Assembly: GCA_016281555.1 (NCBI GenBank)
Contig: JAEEIV010000067.1
Location: 32,664-96,663, forward strand
Source of the DNA: Lachnospiraceae bacterium
Lineage (GTDB): Bacteria > Bacillota > Clostridia > Lachnospirales > Lachnospiraceae
DNA length: 64,000 nucleotides
Direction of reading: 5' to 3'
This document shows positions 1 to 8,400 of this stretch, piece by piece; the first letter of the stretch is position 1, and every line of letters starts with the position of its first letter. The notes under the pieces are model-generated. The model was not told where the DNA came from, ran no database searches, and worked only from the letters and a program-made list of their open reading frames with translations. Both the position numbers and the translations under genes were made by a program.

Positions 1-7
1 AAAGTTT

Positions 8-766
8 ATGAACAGATATTTTTTGGTTGATTTTGAAAACGTATCGGACGACGGTCTGAACGGCTTTAAGGAACTGACGGGCACGGATACGGTCATCGTC
101 ATGTATACGGACAAGGCCTGCAAGATCCGGGTGGAGTTCGTCGAGGCGCTGAACGCCAGGAAGACGCGTGCGTCCTTCCGGTTCATGAAAGTGGCGTCCG
201 GCAATCAGGCGCTCGACATGCAGCTTGCGACGTTCCTCGGCAGCATGATCCCCGGGGAGGGAAACGGCACGGAGTACGTCATCGTCAGCAAGGACAAGGG
301 TTACAATCACATCATCCAGTTCTGGAACAACCGGGAACCGGAGATCCGGATCCGCTTGAAGAAGTCGATCCGGGACGCGCTCCACGAGAACGCGGAAGAG
401 ACCGAGGAAGCCGCACCGGCGCCGGCACCGGAGAAAAAACCGGCGGAGAAAAAGCCGGCGGCGAGACGGAAAACGGAAAAGAAGGAACCCGTGAAGAAGG
501 CGGAAGAGGTCCGGACCGTGCCTGAGACGGCTGCAAAACCGCAGGAGAGCGGAAAAGGCCAGGAAAAGACCCGCCTGAACGCGGCGGTCCAGCGGATCTT
601 AAGCGACGCGAAATACGACACGGCGATCATTTCCTTCGTGGCCTCTCTGGCGGTGAAACTTCACGAGTCGGAGAATGCAAAGCGCGCTACGTATACCGGC
701 ATCATCAAGCAGTACGGACAGAAGGAAGGTTTGACGATCTATAATCTGATCAAGAAGGAACTGTAA
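8..766 (+). CDS. PIN-like (NYN-type) nuclease domain protein
   Basis: Probable RNase-fold protein of 252 residues. Residues 1-125 read as a PIN-like domain. It opens with a beta strand ending in Asp8 (VDFEN) and has further acidic residues at Asp70 (ALDMQLA) and Asp96 (VSKDKGYN), the spacing expected for the metal-binding acidic cluster of PIN/NYN nucleases. Residues about 130-190 are a Glu/Lys/Pro/Ala-rich, probably disordered linker. The last 60 residues form a small helical domain that I do not recognise. The gene ends 11 bases before lepA, so the two are probably cotranscribed. Only seven bases precede the ATG, so the promoter and ribosome site lie at or beyond the window edge. The RNA target is unknown; nuclease activity is inferred from the fold only. 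Confidence 0.72.
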   Translation: MNRYFLVDFENVSDDGLNGFKELTGTDTVIVMYTDKACKIRVEFVEALNARKTRASFRFMKVASGNQALDMQLATFLGSMIPGEGNGTEYVIVSKDKGYNHIIQFWNNREPEIRIRLKKSIRDALHENAEETEEAAPAPAPEKKPAEKKPAARRKTEKKEPVKKAEEVRTVPETAAKPQESGKGQEKTRLNAAVQRILSDAKYDTAIISFVASLAVKLHESENAKRATYTGIIKQYGQKEGLTIYNLIKKEL

Positions 767-777
767 GGCGGAAACAG

Positions 778-2592
778 ATGGGGAAAGACCTCAGCAAAAT
801 CAGAAATTTCTGCATCATTGCGCACATCGATCACGGCAAATCGACGCTGGCGGACCGGATCATTGAAAGGACCGGACTGCTGACGTCCCGTGAAATGCAG
901 GCGCAGGTGCTCGACAATATGGATCTCGAGCGGGAACGGGGCATCACGATCAAGGCGCAGACCGTCCGGACCGTGTATCACGCGAAGGACGGCAATGAAT
1001 ACGTCTTCAACCTCATCGATACCCCCGGTCACGTCGATTTCAACTATGAGGTCAGCCGTTCGCTCGCTGCCTGCGACGGAGCGATCCTCGTCGTGGACGC
1101 TTCCCAGGGCATCGAGGCCCAGACGCTCGCGAACGTGTATCTGGCGCTGGACCACGACCTGGAGGTCTTTCCGGTCATCAATAAGATCGACCTGCCGTCC
1201 GCGGATCCCGAGGGCGTCGCGCACGAGATCGAGGACGTCATCGGCATCGAGGCAATGGACTGCCCGAAGATCTCCGCGAAGACCGGACTGAACATTGACG
1301 ACGTTTTGGAAGCCGTCGTGGAAAAGATCCCCTGCCCGAAGGGCGACGACGAAGCGCCGCTGTCCGCACTGATTTTCGATTCCCTGTACGATTCTTATAA
1401 AGGCGTCATCGTATTCATCCGCGTCATGGACGGCACGATCAAGCCCGGCATGCGGATCCGCATGATGGCGACCGGCGCGGCGTTTGACGTCGTGGAGACC
1501 GGCTATTTCGGCGCCGGGCAATTCATCCCCGACCCGGAAGGGCTTTCGGCCGGCATGGTCGGCTATTTTACCGCGTCGATCAAGAACGTGCAGAACACGA
1601 GAGTCGGCGACACGGTGACGGAAGACCGGCGGCCGGTTTCGAAACCGCTTCCCGGCTACAAGGCCGTGCAGCCGATGGTGTTTTCGGGGCTGTATCCCGC
1701 GGACGGCGCGCATTACGACGATTTGAAGGATGCATTGGAAAAACTGAAGCTGAACGACGCTTCGCTCTTTTACGAGCCGGAGACGTCGGTCGCACTGGGC
1801 TTCGGATTCCGCTGCGGATTTTTAGGGCTTCTGCACTTGGAGATCATCGAGGAACGGCTGGAACGGGAGTACAATCTCGACCTCGTGACGACGGCGCCCT
1901 CCGTCGTCTACCGGATCCATAAGACCGACGGCGCGACGGTCGAACTCACGAATCCGACGAACATGCCGGATCCGTCGGAGATCGACTACATGGAAGAACC
2001 GGTCGTGGCCGCCGAGATCATCGTGACGAGCGAGTTCATCGGAAACATCATGGATCTTTGCCAGGAGCGGCGCGGGAATTACAAGAGCATCGAATACATC
2101 GAGGCGAAGCGGGCCTTGCTCAAATATGAACTGCCGCTGAACGAGATCATATACGATTTCTACGACGCGCTGAAGAGCCGTTCCCGCGGCTACGCCTCGT
2201 TCGACTACGAACTGGCGGGCTATCAGAAATCCGAGCTCGTGAAGCTGGACATCCTCGTGAATCACGAGGAGATCGACGCCCTGTCGTTCATCGTGTTTGC
2301 GGGCAGCGCCTACGAGCGCGGCAGGAAAATGTGCGAGAAATTGAAGGCGGAGATCCCGAGGCACCTGTTTGAGATCCCGATCCAGGCCGCGATCGGGTCG
2401 AAGATCATTGCGAGAGAAACCGTGAAGGCAGTCCGGAAGGACGTGCTTGCGAAGTGCTACGGCGGCGACATCACGCGGAAAAAGAAGCTCCTTGAGAAGC
2501 AGAAGGAAGGCAAGAAGAGGATGCGGACCTTCGGTAACGTGGAGATCCCGCAGAGCGCCTTCATGTCGGTGCTGAAACTCGACGACGAGTGA
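778..2592 (+). CDS. lepA: Elongation factor 4 (LepA), ribosome back-translocase GTPase
   Basis: A 604-residue translational GTPase of the normal LepA length. The G1 motif AHIDHGKST lies near the start, followed by the switch I element RERGITI, the G3 motif DTPGH and the G4 motif NKID. The C-terminal part carries the EF4-specific region ending in a Lys-rich stretch ([17 protein letters not shown]), which identifies LepA rather than EF-G or TypA. The family remobilises stalled or mis-translocated ribosomes and affects initiation. It is followed after 6 bases by hemW, the usual lepA-hemW order in Firmicutes. The ATG at 778 has an AAGGCGGA-like ribosome site just upstream. Confidence 0.97.
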   Translation: MGKDLSKIRNFCIIAHIDHGKSTLADRIIERTGLLTSREMQAQVLDNMDLERERGITIKAQTVRTVYHAKDGNEYVFNLIDTPGHVDFNYEVSRSLAACDGAILVVDASQGIEAQTLANVYLALDHDLEVFPVINKIDLPSADPEGVAHEIEDVIGIEAMDCPKISAKTGLNIDDVLEAVVEKIPCPKGDDEAPLSALIFDSLYDSYKGVIVFIRVMDGTIKPGMRIRMMATGAAFDVVETGYFGAGQFIPDPEGLSAGMVGYFTASIKNVQNTRVGDTVTEDRRPVSKPLPGYKAVQPMVFSGLYPADGAHYDDLKDALEKLKLNDASLFYEPETSVALGFGFRCGFLGLLHLEIIEERLEREYNLDLVTTAPSVVYRIHKTDGATVELTNPTNMPDPSEIDYMEEPVVAAEIIVTSEFIGNIMDLCQERRGNYKSIEYIEAKRALLKYELPLNEIIYDFYDALKSRSRGYASFDYELAGYQKSELVKLDILVNHEEIDALSFIVFAGSAYERGRKMCEKLKAEIPRHLFEIPIQAAIGSKIIARETVKAVRKDVLAKCYGGDITRKKKLLEKQKEGKKRMRTFGNVEIPQSAFMSVLKLDDE

Positions 2593-2598
2593 AGTGAG

Positions 2599-3729
2599 AT
2601 GGAAGAGCTCGAACTTTACGTGCACGTCCCGTTTTGCGTAAAAAAATGCCGGTACTGCGATTTCTATTCGGGACCGGCTTCCAAGGAAGTGCAGGAAGCC
2701 TATATCGAAACGCTGCTGGAAGAGATCCGGTCCTGTCCGTTCGGGCAAAACGAAAACGAGCGGGTGGTCAGCGTCTACTTCGGCGGAGGCACGCCCTCGA
2801 TCCTGCCGGAAGAAGCATTGATCAAAGTGCTCTCCGGGCTCCGGGAACAGTTCCGGTTTGACGAAAACCCCGAGATCACGGTGGAGTGCAACCCCGGGAC
2901 CGTTGCCCTGAAAAAACTGAAGGCGTACCGGGAAGCCGGCGTGAACCGGCTGTCGTTCGGCCTGCAGTCCGTCAGGAACGACGTCCTGAAAACGATCGGA
3001 CGGATCCACACCTATGAGGAATTCCTGGAGAGCTTTCATGCCGCGCGCGGGGCGGGGTTCACCAACCTCAGCGTTGACCTCATCCAGGGCCTCCCCGGAG
3101 ATACCCCGGAAACCTTTCAAAACGGCCTGAAAACCGTTCTCGCCCTTCGCCCCGAACATCTTTCCGTCTATTCCCTGATCCTCGAGGAAAACACCGAATT
3201 TTACGCCTTGCACGAGGCCGGAAAACTGCTTCTTCCCACGGAAGAGGAGGAGCGGGAGATGGCGCACGCTGCGGTACGGATTCTCGAAGACGCCGGATAC
3301 GGGCAGTATGAGATCTCGAATTTCGCCCTCCCGGGATTCCGCTCGGTCCACAATACGGGCTATTGGACGGGGGTGCCGTATCTCGGGTTCGGAAGCGCGG
3401 CCGCCTCGTTTTACGGCGGAAAACGGTTCCGGAACGCCCTGTCGCTGCAGTATCTGGACCTCCCGTATGAGGAAACGGAAGAACTGTCGGAAGAAGACCG
3501 GATGAACGAGTTCATGATGCTCGGACTCCGGATGAACGACGGCGTTTCAGACCGTGCGTTCCGTGAAAAGTTCGGACGGTCCTTTTATGAATTCAAAGGC
3601 AGCAGTCTCAGGAAACTGACAGAAGAAGGGCTTCTGGAAAGCATAAAAAAACCGGACGGCAATGATACCGTCCGGCTGACTTCCTATGGCAGGGATCTCG
3701 CAAATTACGCGTTCCGGGAATTCGTCTGA
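2599..3729 (+). CDS. hemW: HemW, radical SAM heme chaperone (coproporphyrinogen oxidase-like)
   Basis: A 376-residue radical SAM protein. The SAM/iron-sulfur cysteines are Cys13, Cys17 and Cys20 (CVKKCRYCDF), followed by the GGGTPS glycine motif. The later HNTGYW motif is the heme-binding HNxxYW signature that separates HemW from the true HemN oxidase. The fourth cysteine found in HemN is replaced by Phe22, again HemW-like. It is therefore more likely a heme-transfer chaperone than an oxygen-independent coproporphyrinogen III oxidase. It starts 6 bases after lepA and converges on the penicillin-binding protein gene with only 6 bases between stops; I see no clear terminator there. Confidence 0.93.
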   Translation: MEELELYVHVPFCVKKCRYCDFYSGPASKEVQEAYIETLLEEIRSCPFGQNENERVVSVYFGGGTPSILPEEALIKVLSGLREQFRFDENPEITVECNPGTVALKKLKAYREAGVNRLSFGLQSVRNDVLKTIGRIHTYEEFLESFHAARGAGFTNLSVDLIQGLPGDTPETFQNGLKTVLALRPEHLSVYSLILEENTEFYALHEAGKLLLPTEEEEREMAHAAVRILEDAGYGQYEISNFALPGFRSVHNTGYWTGVPYLGFGSAAASFYGGKRFRNALSLQYLDLPYEETEELSEEDRMNEFMMLGLRMNDGVSDRAFREKFGRSFYEFKGSSLRKLTEEGLLESIKKPDGNDTVRLTSYGRDLANYAFREFV

Positions 3730-3735
3730 TACCGG

Positions 3736-6399
3736 TCAGTGCGATTCGGAAAGCGGCTCGTCCCGGTGTTCCCTCGTTTCTTCCTCATCATCGTCGTAGA
3801 TCCGGTCGGTCGTGTGCACGTCGCAGGTGGTGCCGATCAGGTCCTCCGGGATCGTGAACGGACTGTCGTCCGTCAGGATCTCGTCCTGATCCTCGTCGTC
3901 CACCGTGAAATAGATCCGGTCCTCGACTTTCTTTTCCGGACAGAACTCCCCGGCCAAAAGCCCTGAAGAAGAGCAGACGTGGCAGACCACGTGGCGGTTG
4001 CAGTATTCCGTCGGCACGGTGTTCGGGGTGAAGTATTCCTCGTAAATATGGCAGTTCTCGTCGCCGCAGGCGTCGCAGACGTCCTCCTTCGCAAGCAGTC
4101 CGGATTTGCTGCAGATCTTCGCCTTCACGAGGCCGCTCATGTCAAATTCCGCGGCTTCGCTTTCCATTCCCTTGTGTATGGCTTCCATGATCCTCGACCA
4201 GATCACGCGGTGGTAATTCGCGCCGCTTCCGATGACTCTGGTCTCGTCGAAGCCGCACCAGACGCCCATCGTATAAAGCGGAGAATAGCCGATGAGCCAA
4301 AGGTCGTTCGCATCGTTCGTCGTGCCGGATTTCGCAGCGAGTGCAATGCCGGGGATCCGGCAGTACGTGTTCGTGGACGTGACTTTTTCCCGCGGGAAGA
4401 CCATGAATTCCGGCTCGATCGTGGATTTCATTGCCGAGGTCAGCAGTTTCGCCGTATTCTGTTTCAGCACGGTTTCGGTCGCCTGTTCATTGTAGAGGAC
4501 CGTCTTGCCTTCGGAATCCGTGACCTTCGTCCAGAAGATCGGCTCCTTATAGACGCCGTTGTTCGCGATCGTGGCGTACGCCGCGGTCATTTCGAGGTTC
4601 GTGCAGCCGTATTTCAGACCGCCGAGGGTCATGACCGGGGATTTGTCGGTCTCCGGCACCAGCGTCGTGATGCCGAACGATTTCACGTATTCGAGGGCGA
4701 GGTTTTCGGAAACCGTGTCTTCGAGCGCCTTGACGGCAATGATGTTCGAAGAGGTCATGATCGCCTGACGGATGTTCGCGTATCCGACGTAAACGCCGCC
4801 CCACCAGTCATGCAGGGGCTTTCCGTCAATGAGCAGCTCGCTGTCGTAATAGGTGGACCCCAAAGTGGCGCCCTTGATGTCCAGCGCCGGCGCGTACGTG
4901 GAGACGATCTTAAAGGTGGAACCGGGCTGTCTCGTGGACTGCGTCGCACGGTTTAAAGTCAGGGAGCCGATCTTGCTCTTGTCGCCGCGGCCGCCGGAGA
5001 TCGCGAGGACCTTGCCGCTCGACTGATCCATGAGCACGACCGAAGTCTGCGGCTCCAGCGTGGAAACGACGTTTTCCGTGATGATCTTTCCGTTCGTCGC
5101 GTCGAGGATGTAATCGCGGAACTCCGTGGCGGCTTCCTGCAGCGCTTCCTCGGTATCGAAGATCAGATCGAAATCCGATCTGCCGACCACGTCCAGGAAA
5201 TAGTTCCTCACGTTCGTCTCGTTGTAATAGAATTCATGACCGCCCTCGTCACGGATGCCGAGCACGTAGGAGAGCGAATAGGACATCGCGGTCCGCGTTA
5301 CGCCGTTTTCCGTGATCAGGTAATTGTTCATGTTATTGACTTCCTGATCGACGATCTTCTGGAATTCGGGCTCCATCGTCGTGTAGATCCTGAGGCCTCC
5401 GGAGTAAAGGAGATTATAGGCTTCGGATTCGGAATAGCCGAGCTCTTTCTCCAGGGCGGACAGGACGTCTTCAAATACGACGTCGGTGAAATAGGAGAAG
5501 GTCTGCACGCCGGTGTAATTCGCCGCGACGGCCTGCACGCGCTTGTAGACGTCGGTGGAAGAGGCCACGTCCCGTTCCGCTTCGCTGATGCAGCCGTTGT
5601 TCGCCATGTAATTCAGAATGATCTGACGGCGGCGCTGATTGTTGTCGGGGTGCTTGATGGGGTCGTAGCGCGACGGACTCGAGGTCGTCGCGACGAGCAC
5701 CGTGCATTCGGCCAGGTCGAGTTCGGAGACGTGCTTGTTAAAGTACCTCCGGGCGGCGACTTCCGCGCCGAGGCAGTTGTTTCCGAAATTGATCGTGTTC
5801 AGGTAGTACTGCAGGATGGTCTTTTTGTCGAGCTGTTTCTCCAGCTGCAGTGCGAGATACTGCTCCTGGAATTTCCGCTCCAGCCGGTCGCCGTAGTTCT
5901 TCTCAAACCCGCCGTCAAAGAAGTTGTTCTTGATGAGCTGCTGGGTGATCGTGGACGCGCCTTCGGAGAGGTTGCCGCTTGTGAGTGCGACGCCGATGGC
6001 ACGGATGATGCCCTTGACGTCGACGCCTTCGTGCTCGAAGAACCGGGAATCCTCGATCGTGATGACCGCATCGATGAGGTCATGCGGAAAGTCTTCATAA
6101 TTGACCGAGATCCGGTTCGAGCCGGATTCCACAAGTTCCTGCATGATGGAACCGTCCGCGGCGTAGATGATGCTCTTGTTCTTCGAGGGCTGCACGTCCG
6201 CAATGTTTTCCATGGGCGGCGTGTTCCGGATGATCTCCGCGAACGATCCGACGGCCAGGAAGATGCCCGAAAAGACCGCCGTCACGAACAATGCGACCGC
6301 AAGCACGACGAGGAACATGAAGAAGCGGTTTTTCTGCCGCATTTCCTCCGATCCGATGGTCTCGATTCTTTTTTTGACGTCCTGCTTCCGAAATCGCAT
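3736..6399 (-). CDS. Class A penicillin-binding protein (PBP1A-like transglycosylase/transpeptidase)
   Basis: A bifunctional peptidoglycan synthase of 887 residues. A short cytoplasmic N-terminus precedes one membrane helix at about residues 25-50. The glycosyltransferase domain holds the catalytic-Glu motif EDSRFFEHEGVD and then QQLIKN. The transpeptidase domain has the nucleophile Ser494 in STFK, then SSN and KSGTT. The C-terminal 110 residues contain about ten cysteines arranged around two SGLLA motifs, then an acidic tail. The open frame extends to a TTG at 6405, but the ATG at 6399 has AAAGGA eight bases upstream and is preferred. The promoter is the minus-strand site at 6453-6481. It converges with hemW. 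Confidence 0.95.
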   Translation of the reverse strand: MRFRKQDVKKRIETIGSEEMRQKNRFFMFLVVLAVALFVTAVFSGIFLAVGSFAEIIRNTPPMENIADVQPSKNKSIIYAADGSIMQELVESGSNRISVNYEDFPHDLIDAVITIEDSRFFEHEGVDVKGIIRAIGVALTSGNLSEGASTITQQLIKNNFFDGGFEKNYGDRLERKFQEQYLALQLEKQLDKKTILQYYLNTINFGNNCLGAEVAARRYFNKHVSELDLAECTVLVATTSSPSRYDPIKHPDNNQRRRQIILNYMANNGCISEAERDVASSTDVYKRVQAVAANYTGVQTFSYFTDVVFEDVLSALEKELGYSESEAYNLLYSGGLRIYTTMEPEFQKIVDQEVNNMNNYLITENGVTRTAMSYSLSYVLGIRDEGGHEFYYNETNVRNYFLDVVGRSDFDLIFDTEEALQEAATEFRDYILDATNGKIITENVVSTLEPQTSVVLMDQSSGKVLAISGGRGDKSKIGSLTLNRATQSTRQPGSTFKIVSTYAPALDIKGATLGSTYYDSELLIDGKPLHDWWGGVYVGYANIRQAIMTSSNIIAVKALEDTVSENLALEYVKSFGITTLVPETDKSPVMTLGGLKYGCTNLEMTAAYATIANNGVYKEPIFWTKVTDSEGKTVLYNEQATETVLKQNTAKLLTSAMKSTIEPEFMVFPREKVTSTNTYCRIPGIALAAKSGTTNDANDLWLIGYSPLYTMGVWCGFDETRVIGSGANYHRVIWSRIMEAIHKGMESEAAEFDMSGLVKAKICSKSGLLAKEDVCDACGDENCHIYEEYFTPNTVPTEYCNRHVVCHVCSSSGLLAGEFCPEKKVEDRIYFTVDDEDQDEILTDDSPFTIPEDLIGTTCDVHTTDRIYDDDEEETREHRDEPLSESH

Positions 6400-6452
6400 G
6401 GTCAAGATCCTTTGACGGGGAACGGACGGTCCGTCCGCCCACAGATAGTTTA

Positions 6453-6481
6453 CTTATACCATAAAAAGTGATAAAAGTCCA
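6453..6481 (-). promoter_or_regulatory. Sigma-A promoter for the penicillin-binding protein gene
   Basis: Read on the minus strand: TGGACT, a 17-base spacer, then TATAAG. The predicted start near 6446 gives a leader of about 45 bases. The leader contains a 6-bp hairpin (CGGACG/CGTCCG, about 6424-6438) just ahead of the ribosome site. Confidence 0.6.
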
Positions 6482-6493
6482 TCTTTCGATGAT

Positions 6494-6510
6494 AGAACTT
6501 GAGAAGTTCT
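6494..6510. repeat. 7-bp perfect inverted repeat, operator candidate
   Basis: AGAACTT, three bases (GAG), AAGTTCT. It lies 12 bases upstream of the -35 element of the penicillin-binding protein promoter, where an activator or repressor could bind. The half-site spacing (GAAC-N7-GTTC) does not fit a Firmicute LexA box (GAAC-N4-GTTC). Confidence 0.4.
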
Positions 6511-6523
6511 GATGCTTTCTTTA

Positions 6524-6552
6524 AATGAAACGGCCGGGCATGAAGCCCGGCC
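6524..6552 (-). terminator. Rho-independent terminator of the orphan membrane gene
   Basis: Perfect 8-bp GC stem GGCCGGGC/GCCCGGCC (6532-6539 with 6545-6552) and a 5-base loop. On the minus strand a modest U-rich tail (GTTTCATTT) follows. It lies downstream of the gene ending at 6586. Confidence 0.65.
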
Positions 6553-6585
6553 TCTTTGAAAAAAACATGACAGAGGGATCAGTCG

Positions 6586-7527
6586 TCAGAAGGAAGTCAG
6601 TCCTGAGAATACTTTTCCGGAGAACGTCGAAGGATCCACGTTGAATTGTGCCCGCCGCTTCTGGAACTCCTGACGTGCGGCGTTGCATTGAGCGGCATCC
6701 TCCTTGGCTTCTCGCCGGATCCGTGCTTTTTCTGAAATGGCGGTTTCTTTCTCGTAAAGATCAATGGCTTCCGGAATTGATCCGGCTCGACCGGCCGCAG
6801 CATATTCTGAGAAAGCCTCCAGGTATCCACGGAATCTAAAGGATTCGGGCAGGCCGACGGAAGCGGAGAGAGTTTCATACTCTTCCTGATTCCGGAGCAC
6901 TTCCTGAAGGACTTCCCGGTGCGATTCCTCGTAAGATGAAAACGCTTCCCCGGCGACTTTGGATCGAATGGCCTCTGCCTGCAGGAAGGCCTCCTTTGTC
7001 GGCGGATATAGGGCTTTTTCCCGTTGCCATGATGCGATCTGTACGATCAGATTGACAATGAAAGCAACGACAAAAACGAGCGCGGCGAGGAGCAGAATGC
7101 CGACAAGACAATGCGCGAAGATCTCATAACGTTCCGGGGCATAATCGATGCCGGAAAGCCAGCTGCGGACATGTTCCGGCGTTACGGTGTCCGGTAACGG
7201 CCATGGGTTGCCAAATACGGAAAACACGAGGGCTTTCAGCGTAAGCGGCAGCCACATGACATAGGAAAAAGCATAGTGTCCGAAAGCGAGGCCTGTGATA
7301 CCGAAGAGGATCATCAGACCGGTGAAGAGGATGAGCGTCCAGAGAAAAGCCCGAAAGGGGGCTTTCCAAAGATTTTTCAGCTTCGGCGGATCGTAGGACC
7401 GCGCCTCAGCGTCCTTTTGAAGCCTGACCCATTCTTGTTGAGTCTCAAATGTATCCGTGAGTTTTCGATCAAGAGTGAGCAGCCTTTTTAACGTGTTTTG
7501 ATAATCAGTTTTAAACGATTCAGTCAT
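6586..7527 (-). CDS. Orphan membrane protein with coiled-coil segments
   Basis: A 313-residue protein whose family I do not recognise. Residues about 1-50 are polar and helical. Strong hydrophobic segments lie at about 58-82 and 138-166, with a further apolar stretch at about 86-106. The C-terminal half is rich in Glu, Arg, Gln and Ala and predicted to be long helices, likely cytoplasmic. There is no signal peptide, lipobox or catalytic motif. It stands alone: own perfect-consensus promoter (7592-7620), strong ribosome site (TAGGAGGG) and own terminator (6524-6552). Flanking genes are conserved core genes, so this is an accessory singleton. Its base composition looks slightly less GC-biased than its neighbours. 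Confidence 0.75.
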   Translation of the reverse strand: MTESFKTDYQNTLKRLLTLDRKLTDTFETQQEWVRLQKDAEARSYDPPKLKNLWKAPFRAFLWTLILFTGLMILFGITGLAFGHYAFSYVMWLPLTLKALVFSVFGNPWPLPDTVTPEHVRSWLSGIDYAPERYEIFAHCLVGILLLAALVFVVAFIVNLIVQIASWQREKALYPPTKEAFLQAEAIRSKVAGEAFSSYEESHREVLQEVLRNQEEYETLSASVGLPESFRFRGYLEAFSEYAAAGRAGSIPEAIDLYEKETAISEKARIRREAKEDAAQCNAARQEFQKRRAQFNVDPSTFSGKVFSGLTSF

Positions 7528-7591
7528 AAAATAGCCCTCCTAATCTCTGTATTTTTTTTCTTTGGCAAGGATTGACACTTTCGTCGCTATC

Positions 7592-7620
7592 ATTATATCA
7601 AATATATGCCGATGTGTCAA
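7592..7620 (-). promoter_or_regulatory. Perfect-consensus sigma-A promoter of the orphan membrane gene
   Basis: Minus strand: TTGACA, 17 bases, TATAAT. The predicted start is near 7585, with a leader of about 58 bases ending in TAGGAGGG ahead of the ATG at 7527. A forward TTGACA (7572-7577) lies face to face with it and forms an inverted repeat TTGACAC/GTGTCAA with its -35. Confidence 0.85.
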
Positions 7621-7645
7621 CGAACCGAATCCTTGAAAAAACCGC

Positions 7646-7674
7646 TTGCAGAATACGTGTTTTTATGATATAAA
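7646..7674 (+). promoter_or_regulatory. Extended -10 promoter of queT
   Basis: A TGA immediately precedes TATAAA (7669-7674), an extended -10 element. The -35 (TTGCAG, 7646-7651, 17-base spacer) is weak. The predicted start near 7681 places the riboswitch aptamer at the extreme 5' end of the transcript. Confidence 0.6.
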
Positions 7675-7682
7675 GGGCTTCC

Positions 7683-7746
7683 GGACAGTTCGCCAGCGCC
7701 ATCCTGTCCTAAAACAAAACCAGGGCTAACGCCCTCCGATCGGAGG
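7683..7746 (+). promoter_or_regulatory. preQ1 riboswitch (class I-like) with Shine-Dalgarno switch
   Basis: Stem P1 is GGACAG/CTGTCC (7683-7688 with 7704-7709). Its 15-base loop begins TTC and contains AGC (7695-7697). An A-rich tail then leads to GCTAA (7725-7729), able to pair with the loop AGC as in the preQ1-I H-type pseudoknot. Next come two hairpins sharing bases CCT: AGGGC/GCCCT (7722-7735) and CCTCC/GGAGG (7733-7746), the second burying the queT ribosome site. Ligand binding that captures GGGC in the pseudoknot would free CCTCC to block translation. Class assignment is by eye; the downstream QueT gene strongly supports preQ1 sensing. Confidence 0.62.
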
Positions 7747-7750
7747 ATTC

Positions 7751-8254
7751 ATGAACAAAACGACTAAATTCATCGTGGTCAACGCGATCTTAGCGGCCAT
7801 GTACGCTGCGCTGACCGTGGCCACTTCGGCGATTTCCTACAACAACATTCAGTTTCGCGTTTCGGAGATCCTGATTTTCCTTGCTTTTTTCGATATCCGG
7901 TTTATTCCCGGGCTCATCCTCGGGTGCGTGATCGCCAATTTCTTTTCCCCTCTCGGGTTCATTGACGTTGCGTTCGGAACGACCGCGACGGTCATTGCCG
8001 TTTTCGGGATATGGGCGGTCGGCCGGGCTGCGAAAAAAGCGGATCGGGCCTTGTTCACCGTGCCGTTCATCGGTGCGGCGGCGAACGGGTTCATCGTTGC
8101 GCTCGAACTGAAGATCGTGGAAAATCTGCCGTTCTGGCTGTCCGTCATCGAAGTGGCCGCAGGGGAATTTGCGGTGCTTATGGTTGGTGCCTTCATTTTC
8201 CTGGGCATCCGGAAGGTCAAGCCGATCAAAAGGATCCTATCGTGGGAGTGGTAA
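7751..8254 (+). CDS. queT: QueT-family queuosine precursor transporter (ECF S component)
   Basis: A 167-residue integral membrane protein with about five or six hydrophobic segments and almost no soluble parts. The N-terminus (ALTVATSAISYNNIQFRVSE) and the LGCVIANFFSP region match the QueT family as I know it. QueT is the substrate-binding subunit of an energy-coupling-factor importer for queuosine precursors; the shared ATPase and EcfT subunits are not in this window. It is a single-gene unit: promoter 7646-7674, preQ1 riboswitch in its leader, terminator 8285-8330. The start ATG lies 5 bases after GGAGG. Confidence 0.88.
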   Translation: MNKTTKFIVVNAILAAMYAALTVATSAISYNNIQFRVSEILIFLAFFDIRFIPGLILGCVIANFFSPLGFIDVAFGTTATVIAVFGIWAVGRAAKKADRALFTVPFIGAAANGFIVALELKIVENLPFWLSVIEVAAGEFAVLMVGAFIFLGIRKVKPIKRILSWEW

Positions 8255-8284
8255 GGCAGTTTTTTTATTCTGCTGAACGCGTCG

Positions 8285-8330
8285 GGACCGGAGTTCTTCA
8301 CTGAAGTGGGGAAGTCCGGTCCTTTTCTTT
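8285..8330 (+). terminator. Terminator after queT
   Basis: Stem GGACCGGA/TCCGGTCC (8285-8292 with 8315-8322), an inner partly paired arm, and a TTTTCTTT tail. Confidence 0.8.
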
Positions 8331-8362
8331 GCCTTTTTGATGCCGGAAGCCGAATTTCCATC

Positions 8363-8391
8363 TTGTTAAATGGCATAGATTACATTATAAT
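8363..8391 (+). promoter_or_regulatory. Promoter of yigZ, predicting a leaderless mRNA
   Basis: TTGTTA, a 17-base spacer and a perfect TATAAT (8386-8391). Normal spacing puts the transcription start at about 8398, three bases before the ATG at 8401. Confidence 0.7.
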
Positions 8392-8400
8392 ATAGACGCT

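Noticed and set aside
1822..3351. Long minus-strand frame (509 codons) opposite lepA/hemW, and many similar long antisense frames throughout
   Set aside because: These arise from GC-rich third positions. They lack ribosome sites, recognisable domains and promoters, and lie over well-identified genes.
6494..6510. LexA-box reading of the AGAACTT/AAGTTCT inverted repeat
   Set aside because: The half-sites are separated by 7 rather than 4 bases and the neighbouring gene is not a DNA-repair gene.
7572..7599. Forward TTGACA-16-TATATC as the main queT promoter
   Set aside because: The extended -10 at 7666-7674 is better placed and puts the riboswitch at the 5' end. The forward TTGACA may instead be an operator half-site.
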